From NCBI GenBank assembly GCA_002069785.1, contig MWCA01000028.1:1-57922 (forward strand): a stretch of 57,922 nt of DNA. Reading direction: 5' to 3'. This DNA is from Lentisphaerae bacterium ADurb.Bin242. Lineage in GTDB: Bacteria; Verrucomicrobiota; Lentisphaeria; Victivallales; UBA1829. The translations under genes and the position numbers were made by a program. Position 1 is the stretch's first letter; every line of letters begins with the position of its first letter. A model generated the notes under the pieces. That model worked only from the letters and a program-made list of their open reading frames with translations. It had not been told where the DNA came from and did not search any database. Positions 21,331 through 29,870 of the stretch are shown in pieces.

Positions 21331-22310
21331 CTATCCTGGCGCCGATTGCCGGACACACCGATCTGCCGATGCGTCTTTCGGCGCGTCGACATGGCTGCCG
21401 CTATGCGTTTACGGAGATGGTGGATGCCGGTTCTCTGGTGTTCGGCAACTATAAAACGAACTGTCTGCTGATTGCCCGCGACCCGTCGGAAGAATTTCTG
21501 GGAATTCAACTGGTCGGTTCCGAACCGGAAATTCTGAAAAAGGCCGCACGGATCGTGAATGAGCACAATTTCGACGTGCTGGACTTCAATCTGGGGTGTC
21601 CGGCTCCCAAAGTGGCGAAGAAAGGCGAAGGAGCGACTTTTGTTGTCCAGCGTCCGGACGAGGCGGTGGCCGCGTTTTCCGTGCTGGCGGAGAACTCGAA
21701 GATTCCCGTCACCGCCAAAATGAGGATTCTTTCCGAGGCGGATCCGGAACCGACCGTCCGTTTCGCGCTCCGGCTTCAGGAGGCAGGGGCGCGGGCGTTG
21801 ACCATTCACGGACGTATCATGAAGAACTTTTATTCCGGACCGGTCTTTTTCAAGATGATCCGTGCGGTGCGCGAAGCGTTGTCGATTCCGGTGATCGCCA
21901 ACGGCGGCGCCTTGACCCAGCCTTTGTATCAGCAGCTTCTCGACGAGACCGGCTGCGACTGCGGTATGGTTGCCCGCGGCGCCTGCGGGAATCCGTGGAT
22001 TTTCCGGGAGATCGGGGCAGGCCGGATTGATCCTCCGACGCTGGAGGAGTTCGCGGAAGAGATGCGCACGCATTTTTACGCGATGCTGGATTTCTACGGA
22101 CCCGAAAACGGGGTGCGGATCAGCCGGAAGACCCTGCTGGAATATCTGCGCGGACGCGGCTTTCCCGGCGAGCTCCGGGCGTCGGTTTCCTTCCTGAATT
22201 CCGCGGAGGAGTTCGAAGAACTTCTGAAAGCGGTTCGATGCGGTCCTTCCCCCCGTTACTGGCAGATGCTGGAACAGAATCCCGGCATGGAGCGCCGCCT
22301 GAAACGGTGA
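21282..22310 (+). CDS. dus: tRNA-dihydrouridine synthase, N-terminus encoded by repeat array
   Basis: 342 residues. FMN-barrel signatures: SILAPIAGHTDLPMRL, TEMVDAGSLVFGN, LDFNLGCPAPKVAKKGEGA with the catalytic Cys near 106, RALTIHGRIMKNFYSG, VIANGGALTQP, MVARGACGNPWIF. It reduces uridines in tRNA D-loops. The first 17 residues (MFSSQLTNLQIYKLPNS) come from the 8-bp repeat array and look unlike the family; there is no later Met before the conserved LAPIAG start, and no ribosome site precedes the ATG. The original start was probably overwritten by the repeat insertion. Confidence 0.92.
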   Translation: MFSSQLTNLQIYKLPNSILAPIAGHTDLPMRLSARRHGCRYAFTEMVDAGSLVFGNYKTNCLLIARDPSEEFLGIQLVGSEPEILKKAARIVNEHNFDVLDFNLGCPAPKVAKKGEGATFVVQRPDEAVAAFSVLAENSKIPVTAKMRILSEADPEPTVRFALRLQEAGARALTIHGRIMKNFYSGPVFFKMIRAVREALSIPVIANGGALTQPLYQQLLDETGCDCGMVARGACGNPWIFREIGAGRIDPPTLEEFAEEMRTHFYAMLDFYGPENGVRISRKTLLEYLRGRGFPGELRASVSFLNSAEEFEELLKAVRCGPSPRYWQMLEQNPGMERRLKR

Positions 22311-22420
22311 AGTTTTCCGCCGATCCGGCTTTTTCTCGAAAAGGTGTCCTCCGGCGGACCGGGTTCTCCTTCCGGACTTCTTTCTTCCGAGGGAGGGCGG
22401 AAATACTTTTCCGGAATTCC

Positions 22421-22464
22421 ATGACAGGAACCGGTTTGAAAACCGGTTCCTGTCATGATATATT
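22421..22464 (+). promoter_or_regulatory. Promoter overlapped by perfect 17-bp inverted repeat
   Basis: TTGAAA (22436-22441), 17-bp spacer, TATATT (22459-22464). A dyad with arms ATGACAGGAACCGGTTT (22421-22437) and its exact complement (22440-22456), 2 nt apart, covers the -35 and most of the spacer. There is no T-run after it, so an operator fits better than a terminator. It drives the carbamoyltransferase operon, 76 bp ahead of its start. Confidence 0.8.
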
Positions 22465-22539
22465 ACGGTTTATATTCTGCTTGGGTTCGGTTTATTCTGT
22501 CAGCGCGTCCATCTGTCAACTCACGGAAAGGAAGATGCA

Positions 22540-24393
22540 GTGAATCTTTTGGGGATTTCCGCCTATTATCATGATTCCGCAGCGGTTCTGGTGCGGGATG
22601 GCGAGATTCTGGCGGCGGCCCAGGAAGAGCGTTTCACCCGGATCAAACACGATGCGGGATTTCCGAAAAACGCCATTGACTTCTGTCTCCGGTTCGGCGG
22701 GATTACGGCGAAAGACCTGAACTACGTGATTTTTTATGAGAAACCGCTGTTGAAACTGGACCGTCTGCTGGAAACCTATCTGGCCTTCGCCCCGGCTGGC
22801 TTCCCTTCCTTCAGCAGGGCCATTCCCCTTTGGATCAAACGGAAGATGTTTATCTCGAACGACATCCGGAAACAGCTCGGGGGAAAGGAGTTTTCCGGAC
22901 AACTGGTTTTCCCGGAACATCACGAATCCCACGGAGCCAGCGCTTTTTTTCCGTCGCCGTTCGAAGAGGCGGCGGTGGTCACGATCGACGGCGTCGGGGA
23001 GTGGACGACCGCCAGCATCGGATACGGGAAAGGAAACCGTCTTTCGCTTCTCAAGGAGCTGCGTTTTCCGCATTCCGTCGGGCTGCTCTATTCGGCCTTC
23101 ACCTATTTTACCGGGTTCAAGGTGAATTCCGGGGAATACAAGCTGATGGGGCTGGCTCCTTACGGGAAGCCGGTTTACGCGGATCGGATCCGGGAAAAAC
23201 TGGTCCGTATTTTCGAAGACGGCTCGATTGAACTGAATCTGCGCTATTTTCATTTCTGCCAGGGACTGACCATGACCAATTCCGCGTTTGCCGATCTGTT
23301 CGGGGGACCGCCCCGGCCGCCGGAATCGCAGATTACGCAGAGGGAAATGGACCTGGCCGCCTCCATTCAGGCGGTTACGGAAGAAATCCTGCTGAAAATT
23401 GCCCGGGAAGCGAAACGCCTGACGGGATCGGAGAATCTTTGTCTTGCGGGCGGAGTCGCCTTGAATTGTTCCGCAAACGGAAAGCTCCTCCGGGAAGGGC
23501 TTTTCCGCCGGATTTGGGTTCAGCCGGCCGCCGGGGACGCGGGCGGTGCGCTCGGCGCCGCTTTGTTTGCCCATTATCAGCTGCTGGGACGGGAACGCAA
23601 GTGTACCGGCACGGATTTTCAGAAGGGGTCCTTCCTCGGGGACTCTTTTACAAATGATGAGATCAAACGATTTCTGGAGGGAAAAAACATCCGCTGCCGG
23701 TTCCTGGAAGATGAAAAAGCCCTGTTGGAACATGTCGCTTCCCGGATTGCCGCGGGAAAAGTGGTCGGCTGGTTTCAGGGACGGATGGAGTTCGGTCCAC
23801 GCGCCCTGGGCGCCCGCAGCATTCTCGGCGACGCCCGGAGCGAGGCCATGCAAAGTCAGATGAATTTGAAAATCAAGTTCCGCGAGTCGTTCCGGCCGTT
23901 CGCGCCCGCCGTGCTGGAGGAAGAGGTCGGAAACTACTATGATTTTTCCGGAGAATCTCCGTATATGCTGCTGGTGGCTCCGCTGGCGGACAGCCGGAGG
24001 TATCCTCTTCCGGAGGCGGACCGGAAACGGATGGCGGAATCGGAGGATTTGAATGTCCGCCTGGGGGTGAGGCGTTCCGAACTTCCGGCCGTTACGCATA
24101 TCGACTATTCCGCCCGCCTCCAGACCGTAACCCCCGAAAGAAACGGGCGTTTCTACCGCCTCCTGCTGGAATTCAAAAAGCAGACCGGATGCCCGGTGCT
24201 GATCAACACGTCGTTCAACATCCGCGGCGAACCGATCGTCCGGACTCCTGAAAACGCATACAACTGTTTTGTCCACACGGGCATGGATATGCTGGTCCTC
24301 GAGAATTGCGTGATTGAAAAAGAGGACGGGGAAGGAAGTCCGGATACCGCGGAGAAGAAGGATGCTTATCTGAAACAATTTCAACTGGATTAG
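22540..24393 (+). CDS. NodU/CmcH-family carbamoyltransferase
   Basis: 617 residues from GTG at 22540 (AAGGA 7 nt upstream). N-terminal Kae1-like domain: LLGISAYYHDSAAVLV, AAAQEERFTRIKHD, the metal histidines in PEHHESHGASAFF near 126, TIDGVGEWTTAS, CLAGGVALNCSANGKL. C-terminal domain: GRMEFGPRALGARSILGD near 413, FRPFAPAVLEE, INTSFNIRGEPIV. It transfers a carbamoyl group from carbamoyl phosphate through carbamoyl-adenylate to a sugar or secondary-metabolite hydroxyl. It heads a four-gene operon with SxtJ-like, DUF5989 and SGNH genes, pointing to modification of a surface glycan or small molecule. Confidence 0.93.
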   Translation: MNLLGISAYYHDSAAVLVRDGEILAAAQEERFTRIKHDAGFPKNAIDFCLRFGGITAKDLNYVIFYEKPLLKLDRLLETYLAFAPAGFPSFSRAIPLWIKRKMFISNDIRKQLGGKEFSGQLVFPEHHESHGASAFFPSPFEEAAVVTIDGVGEWTTASIGYGKGNRLSLLKELRFPHSVGLLYSAFTYFTGFKVNSGEYKLMGLAPYGKPVYADRIREKLVRIFEDGSIELNLRYFHFCQGLTMTNSAFADLFGGPPRPPESQITQREMDLAASIQAVTEEILLKIAREAKRLTGSENLCLAGGVALNCSANGKLLREGLFRRIWVQPAAGDAGGALGAALFAHYQLLGRERKCTGTDFQKGSFLGDSFTNDEIKRFLEGKNIRCRFLEDEKALLEHVASRIAAGKVVGWFQGRMEFGPRALGARSILGDARSEAMQSQMNLKIKFRESFRPFAPAVLEEEVGNYYDFSGESPYMLLVAPLADSRRYPLPEADRKRMAESEDLNVRLGVRRSELPAVTHIDYSARLQTVTPERNGRFYRLLLEFKKQTGCPVLINTSFNIRGEPIVRTPENAYNCFVHTGMDMLVLENCVIEKEDGEGSPDTAEKKDAYLKQFQLD

Positions 24394-24402
24394 GAATGAA
24401 TT

Positions 24403-24822
24403 ATGATCAACCCTTTTGAAGACATCCGCTGGCATCCCGCCGTTCCGGAAATCCGCCGGAACGGGATCGTCCTGTTCATCGGGCTGGAAATACTTGCATG
24501 CATTCTGTTTTTTGCGTCGGGCCGCACGGGTTTCTCCTGGATTCCGGCGGCGCTCGGTCCCGTTCTGTTTCTCCTCAGTCTGTTTCCCCGGACAGGACGT
24601 TGGGTTTACGTGGGAGTATACTGCCTTGCCGCGAGTGTCGGGATCGTGCTTTCCAACGTTCTGCTCATGCTCTTTTTCTTCCTCTTCCTGACGCCGGTCG
24701 CCTGGATTTTGCGCGTGAGAAAAGTCAAGCCGGTTACCGGGAAGAAAGATTCCGGCGCGGTTTCCAACTGGCAGGAATATTCGTCTCCCGAAGACCCGAC
24801 CCGTTACTTCAAACAATACTGA
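24403..24822 (+). CDS. SxtJ-like membrane protein
   Basis: 139 residues, ATG 9 bp after the carbamoyltransferase stop. Three or four hydrophobic segments (about 22-38, 45-60, 66-103) and a soluble tail ending SSPEDPTRYFKQY. Small membrane proteins of this layout sit next to NodU/CmcH carbamoyltransferases in many bacteria and are annotated SxtJ after the saxitoxin cluster. The biochemical role is not known; it may anchor the carbamoyltransferase. Confidence 0.78.
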   Translation: MINPFEDIRWHPAVPEIRRNGIVLFIGLEILACILFFASGRTGFSWIPAALGPVLFLLSLFPRTGRWVYVGVYCLAASVGIVLSNVLLMLFFFLFLTPVAWILRVRKVKPVTGKKDSGAVSNWQEYSSPEDPTRYFKQY

Positions 24823-24832
24823 GGGCTTTGCC

Positions 24833-25015
24833 ATGGACAAGAAAAAATTCGAAGACATCCGTTACAAGGGCAACCTTTTCACGGAATTGTGGGGAATGAT
24901 CCGGAGCACTAAAAAATACTGGCTGATTCCCCTGATCCTCATTCTGCTGGGACTCGCGTTTTTGATCTGGGCGGGAGGAACGGCGGCGGCTCCCTTCATC
25001 TATACCCTGTTTTGA
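24833..25015 (+). CDS. DUF5989-family small membrane protein
   Basis: 60 residues with one membrane helix; layout ELWGMIRSTKKYWLIPLIL, then AAAPFIYTLF at the end, which is the DUF5989 hallmark (WLLP...APFIYTLF). It lies 10 bp after the SxtJ-like gene and 12 bp before the SGNH gene, so all are one transcript. Its function is unknown, but its link to carbamoyltransferases is widespread. Confidence 0.85.
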   Translation: MDKKKFEDIRYKGNLFTELWGMIRSTKKYWLIPLILILLGLAFLIWAGGTAAAPFIYTLF

Positions 25016-25027
25016 GGAGACGTCCTC

Positions 25028-26335
25028 GTGGAGCGCATCTTTTCTTTTCTTCAGAAATACCGGCTTTTCTTCCTGATCCCCGGTTTTGCAATGTTCGGAG
25101 GATTCTGCTGGGTGGTTTTCCGGCGTGTTCTGCAAAGCGATGACCCGCTGGCGACCGGAGGCTGGTTCTTTTTCGGAACGGCTTTCCTTCTGTTTTATTG
25201 CGGGTGGTTTGTCCGGAGCCGGAATCTCCGTTTCCGGCTGTTCCTGGCGGCTCTCCTGATTTTCATCCCGGGACTGTTCTGCCGGCGGCATTATGACGGT
25301 TTTTGTTTCTTCTGGCTGGATGTGATTGCCGTCAATCTGCTGGTGCTTTTTCATTTTCCGAAAGGAAGCACGGGAAGAGTCGTTTCATGGAATTGCCTTC
25401 CTGTCTTTGTATTCATATTCGGGATGCTTTGTTACTTCAATTTCGAGTATCTCGGGCGGAGCGCGGTCGCGTCGGAGATGTCCTGCCGGCTGGATCCGGA
25501 ACTTGGCTACGTTCACAGAAAGGACATCCGGACAACCGCGACTCTTTATCACTTTTTCCGGAAGGTGCTGTCGGCCGGGATGACGCTGGACGAAAACGGC
25601 TGCCGGGCGACGCCGCCGGCTCCCGCCGGAAACGAGGTCGTCTTCATCGGCTGTTCCTTTACGGAAGGCGCTTTGCTGGATGACTCGGAAACTCTTCCCT
25701 GGGTATTCAGCCGGATTTCCGGGGTCCGGACCGTCAATCTGGGTGTCAGCGGGTACGGAATCCATCAGTTTCTGCGTATGCTGGAATTGGAGCGTCCCTG
25801 GGAGGAGAAAACCGCCGGATTGACCCCGTCGCTCATTCTGTATCAGGGGATGACCGGCCACATCGGAAGAATCGCGGGTTCCCGGCTGCCCGCCTATCGG
25901 CTTTCCGGCGGAGCGATTTGTCATTACCGGCCGGACGCGACGGCGATTGGCGATTTGGGCGGACGAATCAAAAACGCCGTTTTCGGCACTCTTTTCCTGG
26001 ACCGTTTTTCAAGGGGATATCCTTCGGAAGAGGAAATTCAGCTGTATGTCGGAGCCATCCGGAAATGCGGGGAACTCCTGAAAAAGAAATATCCCGCCGC
26101 ACGGTTCGTTGTTCTTTATCACGACGGAGAGAAGACGTCCATTACGGAGAAGGTTCTTTCTCTTTTAGGCAGGAACGGGATTTCCGTGATCCGGCTCAGT
26201 TCCCTGCTGAAAAATGATATTTCCGATGCAAAATACCGGATTCCTTATGACGGACACCCGTCCCCGCTTTGCTGGAAGGAAGCGGCTCCCGCTTTGTGCG
26301 GGAAACTTGGAATTCCTGTGAAAAAAGATTTATGA
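25028..26335 (+). CDS. Membrane-anchored SGNH/GDSL-like hydrolase
   Basis: 435 residues from GTG with GAGGAG upstream. Four hydrophobic segments fill about 10-140 (FFLIPGFAMFGGFCWVVF, WFFFGTAFLLFYCGWFV, LPVFVFIFGMLCYF). The soluble part is SGNH-like: block I VVFIGCSFTEGALLDD near 205 with the Ser nucleophile, a Gly in NLGVSGYG, and block V DGHPSP near 407 giving the Asp-His pair. Enzymes of this type add or remove acyl groups on glycans. As the last gene of the carbamoyltransferase cassette it may act on the same product outside the membrane. Confidence 0.85.
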   Translation: MERIFSFLQKYRLFFLIPGFAMFGGFCWVVFRRVLQSDDPLATGGWFFFGTAFLLFYCGWFVRSRNLRFRLFLAALLIFIPGLFCRRHYDGFCFFWLDVIAVNLLVLFHFPKGSTGRVVSWNCLPVFVFIFGMLCYFNFEYLGRSAVASEMSCRLDPELGYVHRKDIRTTATLYHFFRKVLSAGMTLDENGCRATPPAPAGNEVVFIGCSFTEGALLDDSETLPWVFSRISGVRTVNLGVSGYGIHQFLRMLELERPWEEKTAGLTPSLILYQGMTGHIGRIAGSRLPAYRLSGGAICHYRPDATAIGDLGGRIKNAVFGTLFLDRFSRGYPSEEEIQLYVGAIRKCGELLKKKYPAARFVVLYHDGEKTSITEKVLSLLGRNGISVIRLSSLLKNDISDAKYRIPYDGHPSPLCWKEAAPALCGKLGIPVKKDL

Positions 26336-26592
26336 CCGCCTGCCGCACGGGATTTCCGCATCCGCATGAAACCTCCGGCTGGGAAATTCTATTTCGCCGG
26401 GGATCAGCGCATCCGGGAATTGGACTTGCGGGACGCGTTGGAAACCACCTTCACGGAAGAACGGTTTTTCGCCGCAAGGGAGTGCTGCCGGACGGACGCG
26501 TCTTTCCGCGGCGTTGTCTTTTTTGGATTCTTCATGATTTATATGGGAAATCCTTTCTCATAAGTTCATGTGGGGAAGCTATTGAAGGGGAT
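26336..26592. other. Gap between convergent genes, no supported gene
   Basis: A 65-residue ORF at 26366-26563 has no ribosome site and an uninformative sequence. I see no terminator with a T-run. Confidence 0.5.
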
Positions 26593-27345
26593 TTATTTTC
26601 TTTTTCTGGAAAAGAATGAAGCAATACGATGCAGCGTCTCATATTTCATGATAATATGATACAGGCGTGTCAGATAAAGAAAACCAATCACAAATTCTTT
26701 CAGATTACGTTCCTTGAGACGGTCTCTGTAAAAAGAGAGTTTTTTGACTTCTTTTGCATATTCCATTTGAAACACATATTTGCGAAGCACCGCATCAAGC
26801 GGAGAGGGAGATTTTGGCAGGATGAATATCACATCCTGAAATGAGAAAATGGAGTATCGTGTTGCATCAACCAGTCCGACAAGTTCAGTCAGGGAGGGAT
26901 ATTCGGAAGGATCAGATGACAATGGTGATAGAATAAAACGCGCATCGTCAATTAAAATATAGAAATAATTTTTTTGTTCCATCAGAATTTTGAGTTCTTT
27001 GGAAAGAGGAGCCTCTTCATGAGCCCCTGATGTTTTATTGCCGGAGAAATGCGCATCCAACCAGATAAGTGCAGAGCGTTCACCGACAGTTTTCAATATT
27101 TTGGAGATTTCATCCGCGGAATTTCCATGAAAGAGCTTGACATTGGAACAAGTCCTGAGATTTTCTACAGCAGCAAGAAACAACTCCTTGGAAAGCTCTA
27201 TCGTATAAACTTCTTTGAAGTATTTTGAGGCCCATCGGGATGTGTTTCCTAAATAAGTCCCTGTTTCAATAAATACTTCAAGGCCACATTTTTCCTGAAT
27301 CTTTTTGGCAATTTCCCTTGGAATACCGGAGAAAATATTCCCCAT
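26593..27345 (-). CDS. Class I SAM-dependent methyltransferase-like protein
   Basis: 250 residues if started at the ATG at 27345 (an AGGA lies 11 nt before); four more residues are possible from 27357. The Rossmann start FIETGTYLGNTSRWASKYF with acidic TIELSKELF, then VKLFHGNSADEI and ALIWLDAHFSGNKTSG, matches methyltransferases found in glycan and capsule clusters. GC is clearly below that of neighbouring genes, suggesting acquisition. It faces the SGNH cassette tail to tail and may modify the same glycan; that is inference. Confidence 0.8.
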   Translation of the reverse strand: MGNIFSGIPREIAKKIQEKCGLEVFIETGTYLGNTSRWASKYFKEVYTIELSKELFLAAVENLRTCSNVKLFHGNSADEISKILKTVGERSALIWLDAHFSGNKTSGAHEEAPLSKELKILMEQKNYFYILIDDARFILSPLSSDPSEYPSLTELVGLVDATRYSIFSFQDVIFILPKSPSPLDAVLRKYVFQMEYAKEVKKLSFYRDRLKERNLKEFVIGFLYLTRLYHIIMKYETLHRIASFFSRKRK

Positions 27346-27392
27346 AAGAACACACATCCTATTTTTACAGTTCTTGTTGAAAGAGTATTATC

Positions 27393-27896
27393 TCATGATT
27401 TTGTGTCGTTCAGTTTGTCGAGATCCTTCTGCACGAAGTCCACGACTTTTTCGAACTTTTTCACGTTTTCCTCATCGACATCCATCAGTGTTTTATGGGC
27501 CTCGAGCACGGTCGCGGCGTTGATACGCTGATCCGCGGCGCCCGGCGCCGGGGCTGCGGAGGCGTTTCCGACATCGACATAGCCCGTGGTGAACTGAAAC
27601 AGTTTTTTCAGTCCCAGTCCGAAAAGAAGCGTTTTATTCAGCTCGTTCGCATTGCAGATGAAAATTTCGGCCCCGATCTTTTTTGCCCGGAGGGCCATCA
27701 TGGCCAGCACGCCCATGAATGTGCTGTCCATGCCCAGACAGTTTCCAAGATCGATGTCCACTTTCTGGAAAGAAGACTGGTCCAGTTCCTTGGCCAGGGC
27801 GCGAAGCGGCGGCGCGCATTCGAACGTGGCGCGTCCGTTCACCTTGACCGCGTAACAGCCTTCCCCGCTGGAAATGATCACTTCTCCATTTGACAT
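27393..27896 (-). CDS. STAS-domain anti-sigma-factor antagonist-like protein
   Basis: 167 residues from the ATG at 27896 with AAGGGGTG upstream. The STAS fold covers about 1-105: YAVKVNGRATFECAPPL, VDIDLGNCLGMDSTFMGVL with the Asp-Ser pair where the SpoIIAA Ser is phosphorylated, and FICNANELNKTLLFGLGL. The last 50 residues are an extra helical tail (VLEAHKTLMDVDEENVKKF). It follows alaS by 20 bp on the same strand. A partner kinase or sigma factor is not in the window. Confidence 0.88.
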   Translation of the reverse strand: MSNGEVIISSGEGCYAVKVNGRATFECAPPLRALAKELDQSSFQKVDIDLGNCLGMDSTFMGVLAMMALRAKKIGAEIFICNANELNKTLLFGLGLKKLFQFTTGYVDVGNASAAPAPGAADQRINAATVLEAHKTLMDVDEENVKKFEKVVDFVQKDLDKLNDTKS

Positions 27897-27915
27897 AAAT
27901 ACACCCCTTTTGAGT

Positions 27916-29697
27916 TCACTTTTCAAGAACGGCTTTGATGCGGCGCACTCCGCGGCTGGAACTCTCTTCCTTCTGGATCTTGAAATGTCCCAGGTCTCCG
28001 GTGTTGGCCGCGTGGGGACCTCCGCAGATTTCCTTGCTGAAAGAACCCATGGTATAGACACGCACTTTTTCCCCGTATTTGTCGCCGAACAGACCGATTG
28101 CACTTTGGGCGCGGGCCTCGTCGACGGTCATTTCCCGGCATTGAATCGGCGTCCTGGCGGCAATGGCTTCATTGACCAGACGCTCCACCTCGTCCAACTG
28201 CTCCTGCGTCATCTTGTCGGGATGGGAGAAATCGAAGCGCAGGCGTTCCGCGTTGATGTTGGAGCCTTTCTGCGCCACATGCTCTCCGAGGACTTTGCGC
28301 AGAGCCGCGTGCAGCAGATGAGTCGCGGTATGAAGCTCGGCCGTGGCTTCGGAGTGGTCGGACAGTCCGCCCTTGAATTTCTGCTCCGCGCCCTTGCGGG
28401 AAAGCTCCTGGTGTTTGGCATACGCCTCCTCATATCCTTCGCGGTCGACCGTGAACCCTTTTTCGGCGGCCATTTCCGCCGTGAGTTCCAGCGGGAACCC
28501 GAACGTTTCATACAGATAAAAGGCATTTTTGCCGCTGACGACCTTGTTCTGAATGTGTTCCGGCACGCGGGCGATCAGTTTTTCGAATTCCTTGATGCCG
28601 TGTTCGAGCGTTTCGGCGAATTGCTGTTCCTCCCGCGCGAACTCTTCCAGAATGGCTTTTTCCCCGGCGCCGAGCTCGGGATAGAAATCCTTGTAGTTGT
28701 CGATGACGACCTTCGCCATTTTGTCGGTGAAGGACGCTGTCAGTCCGATTTTCCTTGCTTCGCGGATGGCGCGGCGGATCAGACGGCGCAGCACGTAGGC
28801 CTGGTCGACCTTGCCCGGCGTAATGCCGTCGGCCATGATGAAGGTGGCCGCGCGGATGTGTTCCACAACGATGCGCTCGGAACGCGAACGCCCGGAAGCG
28901 TCGATCCCCGGAACGCCGCGCAGTTCGTCCAGCTTGGCGAAAAGGGGCGCGAAGAGCTCCGTGAGGTAGCAGCTGTCCTTGCCCTGGAGGATCGCCGTGA
29001 CGCGCTCCACGCCCATGCCGGTGTCCACGTTCTTCTGGGAGAGCGGTTCGAACTTGCCTTCGGCGGTCTTGTTGTACTGCATGAACACGTCGTTCCAGAT
29101 TTCGACCCAGCGACGGTCCTTCGGATCGAAAATTTCAGGCGCCGGCAGGGGACCGGTCCAGTAGAACATTTCCGTATCGGGACCGCAAGGGCCGGTCTGT
29201 CCGGCGGGACCCCACCAGTTGTCTTCCTTCGGGCATTTCGCGATACGCTTTTCGCTGATTCCGAGCGAGCGCCACTTGTCGAACGCCTCCTGGTCGAACG
29301 GGGCGTTTTCGTCTCCGGCGAACACGGTGACTGCCAACCGGTCCAGCGGAATGTTCAGGTTGTCCTTGCCGGTCAGGAACTCGAAGCTGAATTCGATCGC
29401 TTCGTTCTTGAAATAATCGCCCAGCGACCAGTTGCCGAGCATTTCGAAAAAGGTCAGGTGAACGGGATCGCCCACTTCGTCGATATCGCCGGTGCGGATG
29501 CACTTCTGCACATTGGTAAGACGTTTGCCCAGAGGATGTTTCCCGCCGAGGAGATACGGCACGAGAGGGTGCATTCCGGCGGTCGTGAACAGGACGGTCG
29601 GGTCGTTGTCGGGGATCAGGGAGGCGCTCTGAATGACCGTGTGTCCTTTGGAACGGAAAAAGTCGATATATTTTTTTCTCAGGTCTTTTGCTTGCAT
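27916..29697 (-). CDS. alaS: Alanyl-tRNA synthetase, short form without the C-Ala domain
   Basis: 593 residues against the usual 870 or so. Class II catalytic core: KGHTVIQSASLIPDNDPTVL, GMHPLVPYLLG, FFEMLGNWSLGDYFK, then DTGMGVERV. The editing domain is present with metal sites HTATHLLH near 452 and CGGPHAANTGDL near 557. The protein stops at RRIKAVLEK, exactly where the linker to the DHHA1/C-Ala part would begin. The stop is clean, so this seems a natural short form, not a frameshift. No separate C-Ala gene is seen nearby. Promoter at 29736-29763. Confidence 0.96.
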   Translation of the reverse strand: MQAKDLRKKYIDFFRSKGHTVIQSASLIPDNDPTVLFTTAGMHPLVPYLLGGKHPLGKRLTNVQKCIRTGDIDEVGDPVHLTFFEMLGNWSLGDYFKNEAIEFSFEFLTGKDNLNIPLDRLAVTVFAGDENAPFDQEAFDKWRSLGISEKRIAKCPKEDNWWGPAGQTGPCGPDTEMFYWTGPLPAPEIFDPKDRRWVEIWNDVFMQYNKTAEGKFEPLSQKNVDTGMGVERVTAILQGKDSCYLTELFAPLFAKLDELRGVPGIDASGRSRSERIVVEHIRAATFIMADGITPGKVDQAYVLRRLIRRAIREARKIGLTASFTDKMAKVVIDNYKDFYPELGAGEKAILEEFAREEQQFAETLEHGIKEFEKLIARVPEHIQNKVVSGKNAFYLYETFGFPLELTAEMAAEKGFTVDREGYEEAYAKHQELSRKGAEQKFKGGLSDHSEATAELHTATHLLHAALRKVLGEHVAQKGSNINAERLRFDFSHPDKMTQEQLDEVERLVNEAIAARTPIQCREMTVDEARAQSAIGLFGDKYGEKVRVYTMGSFSKEICGGPHAANTGDLGHFKIQKEESSSRGVRRIKAVLEK

Positions 29698-29735
29698 TGG
29701 TATGAATTCGCCTTTCAGATAAAAGTTTTCACGAT

Positions 29736-29763
29736 ACTATACTCCAACACCCCGGAAAATCAA
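29736..29763 (-). promoter_or_regulatory. Promoter for alaS
   Basis: Minus strand TTGATT (29763-29758), 16-bp spacer, TATAGT (29741-29736), about 40 bp before the alaS ATG. Confidence 0.65.
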
Positions 29764-29770
29764 TAGTGCC

Positions 29771-29799
29771 CGCCGGCAAGTTTGCAAGTTTGTCCGGCG
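29771..29799. repeat. 8-bp repeat pair inside a 6-bp stem
   Basis: CGCCGG (29771-29776) pairs with CCGGCG (29794-29799); between them lie AAGTTTGC and AAGTTTGT, similar to the 8-bp unit of the arrays at 20409 and 21291. Possibly a relic or seed of the same repeat family. Confidence 0.5.
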
Positions 29800-29870
29800 A
29801 ACAAAAAAAGGGAACAAGCCGTTCATTTCCAATGAAACAGAACCACTTGCAAAAAGGACGAAACCTCAGG

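Noticed and set aside
22421..22456. 17-bp dyad as a classic terminator for dus
   Set aside because: No T-run follows the stem, and the -35 and spacer of a good promoter lie within it; an operator fits better, though a double role remains possible.
26366..26563. 65-residue ORF after the SGNH gene
   Set aside because: No ribosome site, no recognisable pattern, starts next to a coding end.
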